Shown: one piece after another, positions 8,643-17,120 of the stretch
Numbering within the stretch: the stretch's first letter is position 1
Layout: every line of letters starts with the position of its first letter
NCBI GenBank assembly: GCA_032260385.1
Contig: JAVVEL010000001.1
Coordinates: 1 to 64,000, forward strand
Length of the DNA stretch: 64,000 nt
DNA from: UBA9300 sp032260385
GTDB taxonomy: Bacteria; Bacteroidota; Bacteroidia; Bacteroidales; VadinHA17
Reading direction: 5' to 3'
The notes under the pieces: model-generated
The model's input: only the letters and a program-made list of their open reading frames with translations
What the model was told of the DNA's origin: nothing
The model's database searches: none
Position numbers and translations under genes: made by a program

Positions 8643-10727
8643 CTATATGTCTACATAGCCAAGCTCTGCAAGTATTTTAACGGCATTGACAACATCGGAC
8701 AGCTTGCTTTCATCATCCTTCATCTGCCCGTCAAGCAATAACTTGATCCCGAATGCATCATTATGCCCATCACACAGTCTCAGCACCTCGCTGATATCGA
8801 CCCTTCCTTCAACCGGGTATTTATCACTCAGGCCGGAAGCTTCTCTCATTATTCCCCTGCTTGCACCATAGCCTGCTTCAGCCAGCTTCGCTGTTTTAAC
8901 AGGTATCATCTTTGATGCACTGGTTTCCTCTTTTGAGAGTGAGTATTTAATGGGCTTTAGACCCATGGTACCGGCTTTATGATCGGCATAGGAGCTAAAG
9001 GCACGGAGCATTGCCTGTCCTGCTGCATCGATATTTTCCAGCTGGGTGGAAATAAAATCATTATTTTCTTTTATGCCCAGTTCGCTAATCGATCTGAGGG
9101 TGGCTTTTTCATTTTCCGTGGCTGCCTGGATATACCTGTAAGCCCTGAGTCCTGCCTTTTCGAATGATCCCCTGTCAGCCCGGTCAAGCAGGTCGGTGGC
9201 CCTTCTAAGCTGCGCTCCTATCCTTTCTGAAGCATTACCGCTTATCTCATTTCCAATCTTAAGGGCCATACCTTCATCAGCAGAGGCTATTGTATAGGCT
9301 GAGGCAGCTGTTATCACACACACCCTTTTCATCTGTGTGGCATCGCATTTATCAGCCCTGTCCTGCGAGGTATGGTAATACAGGTCGGGCCATGTTATCA
9401 TCATTACACCAGGGACACCCACGGCAGGGTCATTAAATACCTCGTGGTCAGATGCACCGTAGTGGTCATCTATCCTGAAGTAGAAAGGATCATCACTGCC
9501 ACTGGGTGCAACAATCCTTTTCAGGTAACCACCGCGTCCCGATATGGCCAGTCCTTCCCTGTTAGTTATCCCGACATATTCATAGTAATTCTCCATCACA
9601 TCATTTACGTAATGAGGATTTCCATAAGTCGTGCGTTGCAGGCAGAGGAAAGATTTGCTGTCCGCCAGGTTGATGCCTACCATATCCAGGTTTATGTTAC
9701 ACAGTGTTTTTCCCATTAAAGGCATATGTTCCTTCACCCATGGTATGGTACCCGAGAATTCAGGTATCCAGATAAACCTTATCCCTCTCTCAGGTCTTTC
9801 AATGGTGCCGTCGTCAATCATTGATTTCAGCATTCTTGCCACTTCAAGGATTGCAGCCGATCCTGAAATATTATCATTGGCACCCTGCTTAACATAACCT
9901 TCAAAAAGGTGTGCTGTAAGTATTATTTCGCCGGCTTCGGGATTTGTCCCCCTGATCACACATTCCGGTACCTCGAGCTCGTATTCAAGCGTTTGTGCTT
10001 CCACCCTTGCGTGTACCCTTATCCTTTCGCCCCTCAGCAGCCTGTCGCGAAGTACGTGTCCTTCCCTGGGGGGGAGGAAGAAGCCAAAAGTAAGATCATC
10101 GTCTGAGCTGCCCCTGCCTGCTATCCCGGTTATTGGGACAGCCAGATTGACCTCAAGAGGCCTGGGTGAATTAAAGGAAACAACACCCAGTGCGCCCTTC
10201 TTAACCGCGATCGCGTGCACCGGGCGGGGCGATCCCGAGCTGAACACTATTTTACCTTCGACACCGGCCTTTACTATCTCTTCTTCACTGCCTTCTCCAA
10301 CCCATACGAGTTCAGCTTCAACATCGGTATTGGTGCTTCCGGATGCAAGCATGGCCGTCAGGTCACCGTAATCGGCCAGCTTTGAAAGTCCGGGACTTAC
10401 CTCCCACAGTTCACCGCTAATGCCATCCCAGGATGTGCCGCCGGGATACCTGTTTAGTACAATATCTTCGAGCCCGTACTCACGAAGCCTTGAAATAACA
10501 TAATCGGTTTCAAAGAAATTACCGCTGTATTCATTGGCAGGCCTGTCATGATTATAGGCACCCATCTCGATAATATGGGTCATGGCTGTTTCACCCGAAG
10601 CTTCACCTATTATCCGGTCCATGATCCTTTCAGGTAACAGACTGCGATAATCAGAGTTCTGAGCCCCTGCCTTCAGTATTGAAAAGGCAAAAACAGCAAG
10701 GAATAGAAAGATGCTCTTATTCTTCAT
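8643..10727 (-). CDS. M28-family zinc metallopeptidase, exported
   Basis: This is a 694-residue exported aminopeptidase-like protein. I chose the ATG at 10727 because it gives a clean signal peptide (KNKSIFLFLAVFAFSILKAGAQ); a TTG 27 bases upstream would add nine hydrophilic residues. A PA-like region (about 110-240) precedes the M28 catalytic domain, where zinc ligands can be read: His in TAHLFE, Asp in GANDNISG, Glu in PEFSGT, Asp in NLDMVG and His in YYHTSQD. The 150-200 residues after the catalytic domain are helical and of unknown role. It probably degrades peptides in the periplasm or outside the cell. Confidence 0.85.
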   Translation of the reverse strand: MKNKSIFLFLAVFAFSILKAGAQNSDYRSLLPERIMDRIIGEASGETAMTHIIEMGAYNHDRPANEYSGNFFETDYVISRLREYGLEDIVLNRYPGGTSWDGISGELWEVSPGLSKLADYGDLTAMLASGSTNTDVEAELVWVGEGSEEEIVKAGVEGKIVFSSGSPRPVHAIAVKKGALGVVSFNSPRPLEVNLAVPITGIAGRGSSDDDLTFGFFLPPREGHVLRDRLLRGERIRVHARVEAQTLEYELEVPECVIRGTNPEAGEIILTAHLFEGYVKQGANDNISGSAAILEVARMLKSMIDDGTIERPERGIRFIWIPEFSGTIPWVKEHMPLMGKTLCNINLDMVGINLADSKSFLCLQRTTYGNPHYVNDVMENYYEYVGITNREGLAISGRGGYLKRIVAPSGSDDPFYFRIDDHYGASDHEVFNDPAVGVPGVMMITWPDLYYHTSQDRADKCDATQMKRVCVITAASAYTIASADEGMALKIGNEISGNASERIGAQLRRATDLLDRADRGSFEKAGLRAYRYIQAATENEKATLRSISELGIKENNDFISTQLENIDAAGQAMLRAFSSYADHKAGTMGLKPIKYSLSKEETSASKMIPVKTAKLAEAGYGASRGIMREASGLSDKYPVEGRVDISEVLRLCDGHNDAFGIKLLLDGQMKDDESKLSDVVNAVKILAELGYVDI

Positions 10728-10865
10728 TTTGTTTGATTTTAAAAAGTGTGGCAAGACGAGGTTTTTTTAGTAGCTCCATAAAGGTAATGTACTTATTCCT
10801 ACTATTGAACGTGCAGGGGTGGTTTTTGCATAATTTAACATTTATCAATTGTCGCTTAATTTTCG

Positions 10866-10873
10866 TAAATTTG
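10866..10873 (+). promoter_or_regulatory. Bacteroidota -7 element (TAAATTTG) before purM
   Basis: TAAATTTG matches the Bacteroidota primary-sigma -7 consensus TAnnTTTG and lies 19 bases before the purM start codon. No good TTTG -33 element is found at the right spacing. The leader would be very short. Confidence 0.5.
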
Positions 10874-10892
10874 CACACTGTTAATTAAGTAG

Positions 10893-12062
10893 ATGAGTAT
10901 TAAATCAAGATACGAGAGAAGGGGAGTATCAGCCTCAAAGGATGATGTTCATAATGCCATCAAAGATATTGATAAGGGCTTGTTCCCGGGTGCGTTCTGC
11001 AAAGTCTTGCCAGATATCCTGGGAGGTGACCCCGAATACTGCAATATCATGCATTCCGATGGTGCCGGGACAAAGTCCTCACTGGCCTATATCTACTGGA
11101 AGGAGACAGGCGATCTCAATGTCTGGAAAGGAATTGCACAGGATGCCGTAATAATGAATATCGATGACCTATTGTGTGTCGGTGTAACAGATAATATTCT
11201 GCTTTCTTCAACCATAGGAAGAAACAAAAAACTGGTAGCCGGAGAAGTAATAAAGGCAATTATTTCAGGTACTGAAGAGGTCCTGGAAAACCTTCGCAGC
11301 ATGGGTGTGGGAGTATATCTTACCGGTGGGGAAACAGCTGATGTTGGTGACCTGGTAAGAACAGTAATAGTTGATTCCACGGTGACTGCCAGGATAAAAA
11401 GGTCGGATATAATAAGCAACCACAGGATAGCCGCCGGTGATGTTATAGTGGGGCTTTCTTCAAGTGGTAAAACATCTTACGAAAAAGAATACAACAGCGG
11501 GATGGGATCAAACGGGCTTACCTCTGCACGACATGATGTATTTGCTAATTATCTTGCAGGGAAATACCCTGAAAGTTATGATCCGGATATGGATAAGGAC
11601 CTTGTTTATTCAGGAAAATACAGTTTAACCGCTAAGATAGAAGGGCTGGGGATTGATGCCGGTAAAATGATATTGTCTCCCACCCGGACCTACGCCCCTG
11701 TGGTGAGCAAAGTTATCCGGGAACTGTCCCATGATATTCATGGTATGATACATTGTTCGGGAGGGGCACAGACAAAGGTGATGAATTTTGTTGATGATAT
11801 TCATGTTATCAAAGACAACATGTTTAGTATCCCTCCTTTGTTCCGTATTATTCAGGAAGAGTCGGCTAGCCCCTGGAAGGAAATGTACAGGGTATTTAAT
11901 ATGGGACACAGGTTTGAAATCTACCTCCAACATTCAAATGCTGACAGGGTAATTGATATCGCATCTTCTTTTGGACTGGATGCAAGAATAATAGGGCATT
12001 GTGAAGCCGGAAGTGGAAGGAAGCTTACCATAAAAAGCGAAGCAGGGGAATTTAACTATTAA
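10893..12062 (+). CDS. purM: Phosphoribosylformylglycinamidine cyclo-ligase (AIR synthase)
   Basis: The 389-residue AIR synthase-family protein should perform the ATP-dependent ring closure of FGAM to AIR in purine synthesis. Visible family motifs are the N-terminal SDGAGTKSSLAY (usual GVGTK loop), AQDAVIMNIDDLLCVGV, the LTGGETADVGDLV stretch and VIVGLSSSGKTSYEKEYNSGMGSNGLT. It is longer than the about 345-residue proteobacterial PurM, as is usual for the Bacteroidota form. It starts a tight operon with prfA (13 bases) and pyrF (12 bases), so purine synthesis, translation termination and pyrimidine synthesis are cotranscribed. Confidence 0.88.
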   Translation: MSIKSRYERRGVSASKDDVHNAIKDIDKGLFPGAFCKVLPDILGGDPEYCNIMHSDGAGTKSSLAYIYWKETGDLNVWKGIAQDAVIMNIDDLLCVGVTDNILLSSTIGRNKKLVAGEVIKAIISGTEEVLENLRSMGVGVYLTGGETADVGDLVRTVIVDSTVTARIKRSDIISNHRIAAGDVIVGLSSSGKTSYEKEYNSGMGSNGLTSARHDVFANYLAGKYPESYDPDMDKDLVYSGKYSLTAKIEGLGIDAGKMILSPTRTYAPVVSKVIRELSHDIHGMIHCSGGAQTKVMNFVDDIHVIKDNMFSIPPLFRIIQEESASPWKEMYRVFNMGHRFEIYLQHSNADRVIDIASSFGLDARIIGHCEAGSGRKLTIKSEAGEFNY

Positions 12063-12075
12063 AATTTAACATTAT

Positions 12076-13161
12076 ATGGCAAATAATATGATCCTTGAAA
12101 AGCTTCAGGGAGTGAAGGAAAGGTTTGAAGAGGTCGGGAGGCTGATAACAGAGCCGGATACTATAGCCGATATGAAGAGGTATGTTAAGCTGAATAAGGA
12201 ATACAAAGATCTCGAACCTATTGTAGAGGCCTATAATGAATACAGTAATGTTATTTCAAATATTGAATCTGCCCGTGCAATACTAGCCGATGAGAAAGAT
12301 CCCGAAATGAGAGAGATGGCCAAGGCTGAGCTTGAAGAGCTGAATGCAAAACTGCCGGAGATGGAGGAAGAAATTAAATTGCTGCTTCTCCCGGCCGATC
12401 CCGAAGATGATAAAAACGCAATTATTGAGATACGTGCAGGTACGGGCGGAGACGAAGCAAGCATTTTTGCCGGCGACCTGTTCAGGATGTATTCAAAATA
12501 TTGTGATGAAAGAAAATGGAAGATAGGAGTCAATACCTTAACTGAGGGTACTGTGGGTGGTTATAAGGAGATTGTCTTTACCGTTACCGGTAACGGGGTT
12601 TACGGTGTTATGAAGTATGAATCGGGTGTACATCGTGTACAGAGAGTGCCACAGACCGAAACACAGGGACGGGTACATACCTCCGCTGCCACTGTGGCCG
12701 TGCTACCCGAAGCCGATGAATTTGATGTGGAGGTGAAACAGGAAGATATCAGGAAAGACACCTATTGCTCGTCAGGCCCCGGGGGACAGTCAGTCAATAC
12801 CACTTATTCAGCCATCAGGCTTACTCATATACCAACCGGTATTGTCGTGACATGCCAGGATGAAAAATCACAGCTTAAGAATCTCGACAGGGCAATAAAA
12901 GAATTAAGAACACGCCTGTATAACCTCGAATACCAGAAATATCTGGATGAAATATCATCCAGGAGGAAGACAATGGTATCAACAGGAGACAGGTCAGCTA
13001 AGATCAGGACATATAACTATCCACAGGGAAGGATTACCGATCACCGGATTAACCTGACCATGTACAACCTTGAATCGGTTTTAAACGGGAATATCCAGGA
13101 AATAATAGATCAATTGCAGATGGCTGAGAATGCTGAACGATTAAAAGTTAGTAACCTGTAA
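12076..13161 (+). CDS. prfA: Peptide chain release factor 1
   Basis: This 361-residue class I release factor recognises UAA and UAG and triggers peptide release. The catalytic GGQ is in SSGPGGQSVNTT (about residues 234-245). The upstream PCRF domain includes EIRAGTGGDEASIF. The codon-recognition tripeptide region reads PQTETQGRVHTSAATVAV, matching RF1 rather than RF2, and there is no RF2-type internal frameshift. Length is normal for RF1. It sits between purM and pyrF with gaps of 13 and 12 bases. Confidence 0.96.
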   Translation: MANNMILEKLQGVKERFEEVGRLITEPDTIADMKRYVKLNKEYKDLEPIVEAYNEYSNVISNIESARAILADEKDPEMREMAKAELEELNAKLPEMEEEIKLLLLPADPEDDKNAIIEIRAGTGGDEASIFAGDLFRMYSKYCDERKWKIGVNTLTEGTVGGYKEIVFTVTGNGVYGVMKYESGVHRVQRVPQTETQGRVHTSAATVAVLPEADEFDVEVKQEDIRKDTYCSSGPGGQSVNTTYSAIRLTHIPTGIVVTCQDEKSQLKNLDRAIKELRTRLYNLEYQKYLDEISSRRKTMVSTGDRSAKIRTYNYPQGRITDHRINLTMYNLESVLNGNIQEIIDQLQMAENAERLKVSNL

Positions 13162-13173
13162 ACCTCTTCAACA

Positions 13174-14001
13174 ATGACCGGAAAAGAACTGTTTGAAAAT
13201 ATTCTGAAGAAAAAATCCTTTCTCTGTATAGGACTTGATACGGATATTAACAGGATACCTTCTTTTCTTCAAAAAACAGAGGACCCTGTATTTGAATTTA
13301 ATAAAGGGATAATCGATGCTACAAATCAATATGCGGTGGCTTATAAGCCTAATATAGCTTTTTATGAGTCAATGGGTGCACCGGGCTGGGTAGCCCTGAA
13401 AAAAACAGTGGATTACCTGCGGGACAATTATCCTGAGCTTTTCCTTATTGCCGATGCAAAAAGGGGTGATATAGGTAATACATCAAAATTGTATGCCAGG
13501 GCTTTTTTTGAGAATATGGATTTTGATGCGGTGACCCTTACCCCCTACATGGGTGAAGATTCTGTAAGCCCCTTCCTTGAATATCCCGGTAAATGGGTCA
13601 TACTGCTGGCATTAACCTCGAACAGGGGTGCTGCTGATTTCCAGTATCATCCGGATCGTGAAAATAGTCTTTATAAGCTTGTTCTGAAGAAATCACAATC
13701 CTGGTCAGGCAGTGAAAACATGATGTATGTGGTTGGGGCAACAAGGGCAGAGATGCTGTCAGATATCAGGAAGATTGTGCCTCATCATTTTCTGCTCATA
13801 CCCGGTGTGGGAGCCCAGGGAGGAAGCCTTGATGATGTGGTTGCTCACGGGATGAACGCCACCTGCGGCCTGCTGGTCAATTCATCAAGAGGTATAATAT
13901 TTGCCGACAGTACGGAGAAGTATGCCGAAGCTGCAAGCCTTAAGGCAGGTGAGCTGCAGAAGCAGATGGAAGACCACCTGGTGACCCGGCGGCTGCCCTG
14001 A
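13174..14001 (+). CDS. pyrF: Orotidine 5'-phosphate decarboxylase (type 2)
   Basis: The 275-residue enzyme converts OMP to UMP, the last step of de novo pyrimidine synthesis. The catalytic lysine/aspartate motif is DAKRGDIGNTS (about residues 94-104), with KPNIAFYES upstream and the phosphate-binding PGVGAQGG near 210. The long subfamily-2 form fits the length. It is the third gene of purM-prfA-pyrF and may be followed by the DUF2851 gene after a 75-base gap. Confidence 0.95.
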   Translation: MTGKELFENILKKKSFLCIGLDTDINRIPSFLQKTEDPVFEFNKGIIDATNQYAVAYKPNIAFYESMGAPGWVALKKTVDYLRDNYPELFLIADAKRGDIGNTSKLYARAFFENMDFDAVTLTPYMGEDSVSPFLEYPGKWVILLALTSNRGAADFQYHPDRENSLYKLVLKKSQSWSGSENMMYVVGATRAEMLSDIRKIVPHHFLLIPGVGAQGGSLDDVVAHGMNATCGLLVNSSRGIIFADSTEKYAEAASLKAGELQKQMEDHLVTRRLP

Positions 14002-14076
14002 ATTTTCCGTTTTTTTAGCAGGGATAATTACCCGGAATTTTTTATCTTTAATGCATCGCTGCATAAAGAATGAATC

Positions 14077-15414
14077 ATGAAAGAAGAATTTCTCCATTTT
14101 ATATGGAAAAACAGCTTATTCGAAAACGCTGAACTTTTGACATGTGAGGGTAAAACATTGCATGTAATTGACCCCGGAGCATACAACAGGGATTCAGGAC
14201 CTGACTTTTTCTCTTCAAGGATAAGGCTGGACGAAACCGAGTGGGCAGGGAATGTTGAAATACATATCAATGCATCTGACTGGTACAGGCATAAACACCA
14301 CCTGGATCACGGCTTTGACAATGTCATATTGCATGTCGTGGCAAATAACGACACCGGTGTGCTGACAGCATCGGGACGTGAACCGGCTACCTTTGTTATT
14401 ACCTGGCAGGATGGGGTGGAAGAAAGATATAACAACTACGTGAACAATACACATGTGATAGCCTGCAGTGCGGATTTAGCATCCCTTCCCGTTTTCAGCC
14501 AAAGACACTGGATCAGCCGCATGGCCATTGAACGCCTTGAGGGTAAGATAAATAAGATTAAGGAGACCCTGAGGGCTACAAACAATGACTGGGATGAGAC
14601 ACTCTACAGGTTGTTGTCGAGATACTTCGGGCTGAAGGTGAACTCCGAACCTTTCTACCTGCTGTCGTGTAATTTGCCACTGAAGATAATAAGGAAACAT
14701 GCCGATAACAGGCTGCAGGTTGAATCGCTTCTTTATGGCCAGGCAGGGATGCTTGAACCCGGAGTCTTCAAAAGCGAAATATACGATGAATATTTTACTG
14801 CCCTCGTTAAAGAATACAAAGTGCTCCGCCGGAAGTACAGCCTTAAACCCATTGATCCCTGGATGTGGAAATACCACAGGCTGCGCCCGGCCAATTTCCC
14901 CACGATAAGAATATCCCAGCTTGCCGGGCTCCTGTGTTCGGGCAGGTCATTATTTGCCATTGTCAAAGACAGCAAAAATCTTTCCGGGCTGAAAGGGCTG
15001 TTCATGTGTGAGGCATCGTCATACTGGAACAGGCATTATGTTTTCGGTGCATATAAGGGAGGAAGGGTGAAGAAGACGGGAACAACATTCATAAACCTTC
15101 TGCTTATTAATACCGTTATTCCCTTATTGTTCCTCTATGGCAAAGAAACAGGCAATGAGGAAGCTTCTGCCAGGGCCACGGACCTGCTCGACAGTATTGA
15201 ACCCGAAGAAAACCGGGTAACAAGGGAATGGGCTGCGGCGGGTATTACTGTCTCCTCTGCCCTTGAATCACAGGGTCTTATCCACCTTCGCGAGACATAT
15301 TGCAAAAATAGGCTATGCCTTGATTGCCAATATGGAAGTAAATTAATAAGTTTGGGAAAGAATATAGACTCAGAAGATAAATATTTACTTGAGGAGCCCT
15401 GGAAAAAACAATGA
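14077..15414 (+). CDS. DUF2851 family protein
   Basis: The 445-residue soluble protein has no signal peptide. The N-terminal half contains the DUF2851 hallmarks: FLHFIWKNSLF, GPDFFSSRIRLDETEWAGNVEIHINASDWYRHKHH and the following NVILHVVANND. The C terminus has a short Cys-rich stretch (TYCKNRLCLDCQYG). The family is widespread in Bacteroidota, and its function is unknown to me. The acidic/His-rich EIHINASDWYRHKHH region resembles a nuclease-like metal site, but I cannot support more than that. It lies five bases before the K+ channel gene, so the two are cotranscribed. Confidence 0.8.
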   Translation: MKEEFLHFIWKNSLFENAELLTCEGKTLHVIDPGAYNRDSGPDFFSSRIRLDETEWAGNVEIHINASDWYRHKHHLDHGFDNVILHVVANNDTGVLTASGREPATFVITWQDGVEERYNNYVNNTHVIACSADLASLPVFSQRHWISRMAIERLEGKINKIKETLRATNNDWDETLYRLLSRYFGLKVNSEPFYLLSCNLPLKIIRKHADNRLQVESLLYGQAGMLEPGVFKSEIYDEYFTALVKEYKVLRRKYSLKPIDPWMWKYHRLRPANFPTIRISQLAGLLCSGRSLFAIVKDSKNLSGLKGLFMCEASSYWNRHYVFGAYKGGRVKKTGTTFINLLLINTVIPLLFLYGKETGNEEASARATDLLDSIEPEENRVTREWAAAGITVSSALESQGLIHLRETYCKNRLCLDCQYGSKLISLGKNIDSEDKYLLEEPWKKQ

Positions 15415-15419
15415 TTTAA

Positions 15420-16457
15420 ATGACAAAATCCTACTTTGAGCATAAGTCAGCACCCATGATAAGGTCAGCTGTAACAGGCTTATTACTGGTTTTGCTTATC
15501 CTAATCATAGGAATGGTAGGATTTATGCTTATTGAAAACCTGTCTCCGCTTGATGCCCTTTACATGACGGTAATAACAGTTACTACCGTTGGTTTCAGGG
15601 AAGTAGTCGACTTTCATGACTCAGGTAAGCTGTTTACAATATTACTTATTATAGGCAGTTTTGGTATTTTAGGCTATGTAGTTACCATGATTACCCGCTA
15701 TGTGGTGGATGGCGTTTTTACTCATTATTATAAAGACAATAAGGTGAAAAAGAAAATTAACAGGCTTAAAGGTCACATAATAATATGCGGCTTTGGGCGT
15801 AACGGAAAGCAGGCAGCTTCAGACCTCGCGGATCACGAAAAGGAATTCATTATTGTTGAAAGCGATCCCGTTGTTGTGGAATACCTGCGAAGGTCGACAG
15901 AATATCTTTATATTGAAGGAGATGCAACCCATGAAGAGATTCTTGAGCTTGCCAATGTAGAAAATGCCAGAGCACTGATCACTACCCTTCCGGTTGATGC
16001 TGATAACCTGTTTGTTGTGCTGACCGCCAGGCAGATGAACCCTGACATGCTAATAATAAGCAGGGCATCAGATGATAACTCTGATGTTAAGCTCAAAAGA
16101 GCAGGTGCCTCAAATGTAATTATGCCCGACAAGATAGGAGGAACAAGGATGGCCAGGCTTGTAGTTGATCCCGATGTTGTTGAGTTTATCGAAACGATAA
16201 TAATGCAGCCCAGGGGCGTGAAGATTGCGGAACTTTCATGCAAGGGGATGGCGGAATGCTTTTCCGGCAAGACAATAAAAGATCTGGACATACACAAACG
16301 CACAGGTGCAAATATTATTGGACTCAAGAATGAATCAAAACAATATATCGTTAATCCACCCGCAAATACCATTCTGTCACCCGACTATCAGCTTTTTGTC
16401 CTGGGGACAAGCGAAGACATATCCAAGCTGAGCGAACTTATGCGGGAAGGAGACTGA
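15420..16457 (+). CDS. RCK-gated potassium channel (Ion_trans_2, TrkA-N, TrkA-C)
   Basis: The 345-residue inner-membrane protein has two transmembrane helices (about 12-38 and 68-95) flanking a pore loop with the filter TVTTVGFREV, then a cytoplasmic RCK module: a TrkA-N Rossmann domain (about 113-225; HIIICGFGRNGKQ) and a TrkA-C domain (about 255-343). It should be a ligand- or NAD-regulated K+ channel of the MthK/Kch type. The filter reads TVGFRE instead of TVGYGD; the Phe variant occurs in related channels, but the Arg after it makes selectivity uncertain. It is the second gene after DUF2851. Confidence 0.85.
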   Translation: MTKSYFEHKSAPMIRSAVTGLLLVLLILIIGMVGFMLIENLSPLDALYMTVITVTTVGFREVVDFHDSGKLFTILLIIGSFGILGYVVTMITRYVVDGVFTHYYKDNKVKKKINRLKGHIIICGFGRNGKQAASDLADHEKEFIIVESDPVVVEYLRRSTEYLYIEGDATHEEILELANVENARALITTLPVDADNLFVVLTARQMNPDMLIISRASDDNSDVKLKRAGASNVIMPDKIGGTRMARLVVDPDVVEFIETIIMQPRGVKIAELSCKGMAECFSGKTIKDLDIHKRTGANIIGLKNESKQYIVNPPANTILSPDYQLFVLGTSEDISKLSELMREGD

Positions 16458-16764
16458 AATCGCATAAACAGTGGTTTTTCCCTCTTTTTGACGAATGTTC
16501 GAAAATGTTTGATAAATAGTCGAAAAAAACTAAAAATTTACGCAACCCACGGCACGATTTATGCGTCTTATCTATAGAAGAGCGTGTAGTCTATTTCAAT
16601 CTTTTATTTTATTGACTATCATTTTCGGAACAGACTGTACAAATTTATATTAGGTGATTTTCTTTTTTTGAATTATGTTTGATTTTATTGATAAAAATAT
16701 TATATCTTTGCGTTCCAAATTCAGGCAGGTAATCCTGAACCTTAACAATATTTATTTAACAGAT
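16458..16764. other. Intergenic region before rpsO
   Basis: This 307-base AT-rich gap has no credible ORF. The only signal I recognise is the rpsO promoter at 16678-16710. An in-frame ATG at 16675 would extend rpsO upstream by 30 residues unlike S15 and overlaps the promoter, so it is not the start. Confidence 0.7.
16678..16710 (+). promoter_or_regulatory. rpsO promoter
   Basis: TTTG at 16678-16681 and TATCTTTG at 16703-16710 are separated by 21 bases, which matches the Bacteroidota TTTG-N19-21-TAnnTTTG consensus. Transcription would start near 16716, giving a leader of about 50 bases before the S15 start. S15 often represses its own mRNA through such leaders. Confidence 0.8.
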
Positions 16765-17034
16765 ATGTATCTAACAACAGATAAGAAGAAGGAGATATTT
16801 AATCAGTACGGCGAATCCGAAATGAATACCGGCAGTGCGGAAGGACAGATCGCCTTATTCTCATACCGTATAAGCCATCTTACTGAACACCTCAAGAAGA
16901 ATAAAAAGGATTATAATACCCAGCGAGCTCTGGTTAAACTTGTAGGCAAACGCCGAAGGTTATTGGACTACCTGAAAGGAAAGGATATCGAACGATATCG
17001 CGAAATCATTAAAGCATTGAAGCTGCGTAAATAA
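16765..17034 (+). CDS. rpsO: 30S ribosomal protein S15
   Basis: This is an 89-residue S15 of normal length. The ATG at 16765 gives the standard N terminus MYLTTDKKKEIFNQYG, and the typical 16S-binding segments TGSAEGQIALFSYRI, LTEHLKKNKKDYNTQRAL and VGKRRRLLDYLKGKD follow. It binds the central domain of 16S rRNA in early 30S assembly. It has its own promoter and terminator, and pnp follows, the classic rpsO-pnp arrangement. Confidence 0.97.
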   Translation: MYLTTDKKKEIFNQYGESEMNTGSAEGQIALFSYRISHLTEHLKKNKKDYNTQRALVKLVGKRRRLLDYLKGKDIERYREIIKALKLRK

Positions 17035-17047
17035 GCAATAAAGAAAA

Positions 17048-17075
17048 AAGGCAATTTCAGATTGCCTTTTTTTAT
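17048..17075 (+). terminator. rpsO terminator
   Basis: AGGCAAT (17049-17055) pairs with ATTGCCT (17061-17067) around a short loop, followed by seven T residues. It separates rpsO from pnp, though readthrough is possible. Confidence 0.85.
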
Positions 17076-17120
17076 TTTATTTGCGTAATTTCGTCACCTT
17101 AAATTAAGGAAAATAATAAG

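Noticed and set aside
16675..16764. N-terminal extension of rpsO from the ATG at 16675
   Set aside because: It lies over the promoter elements, and the extra residues do not resemble S15.
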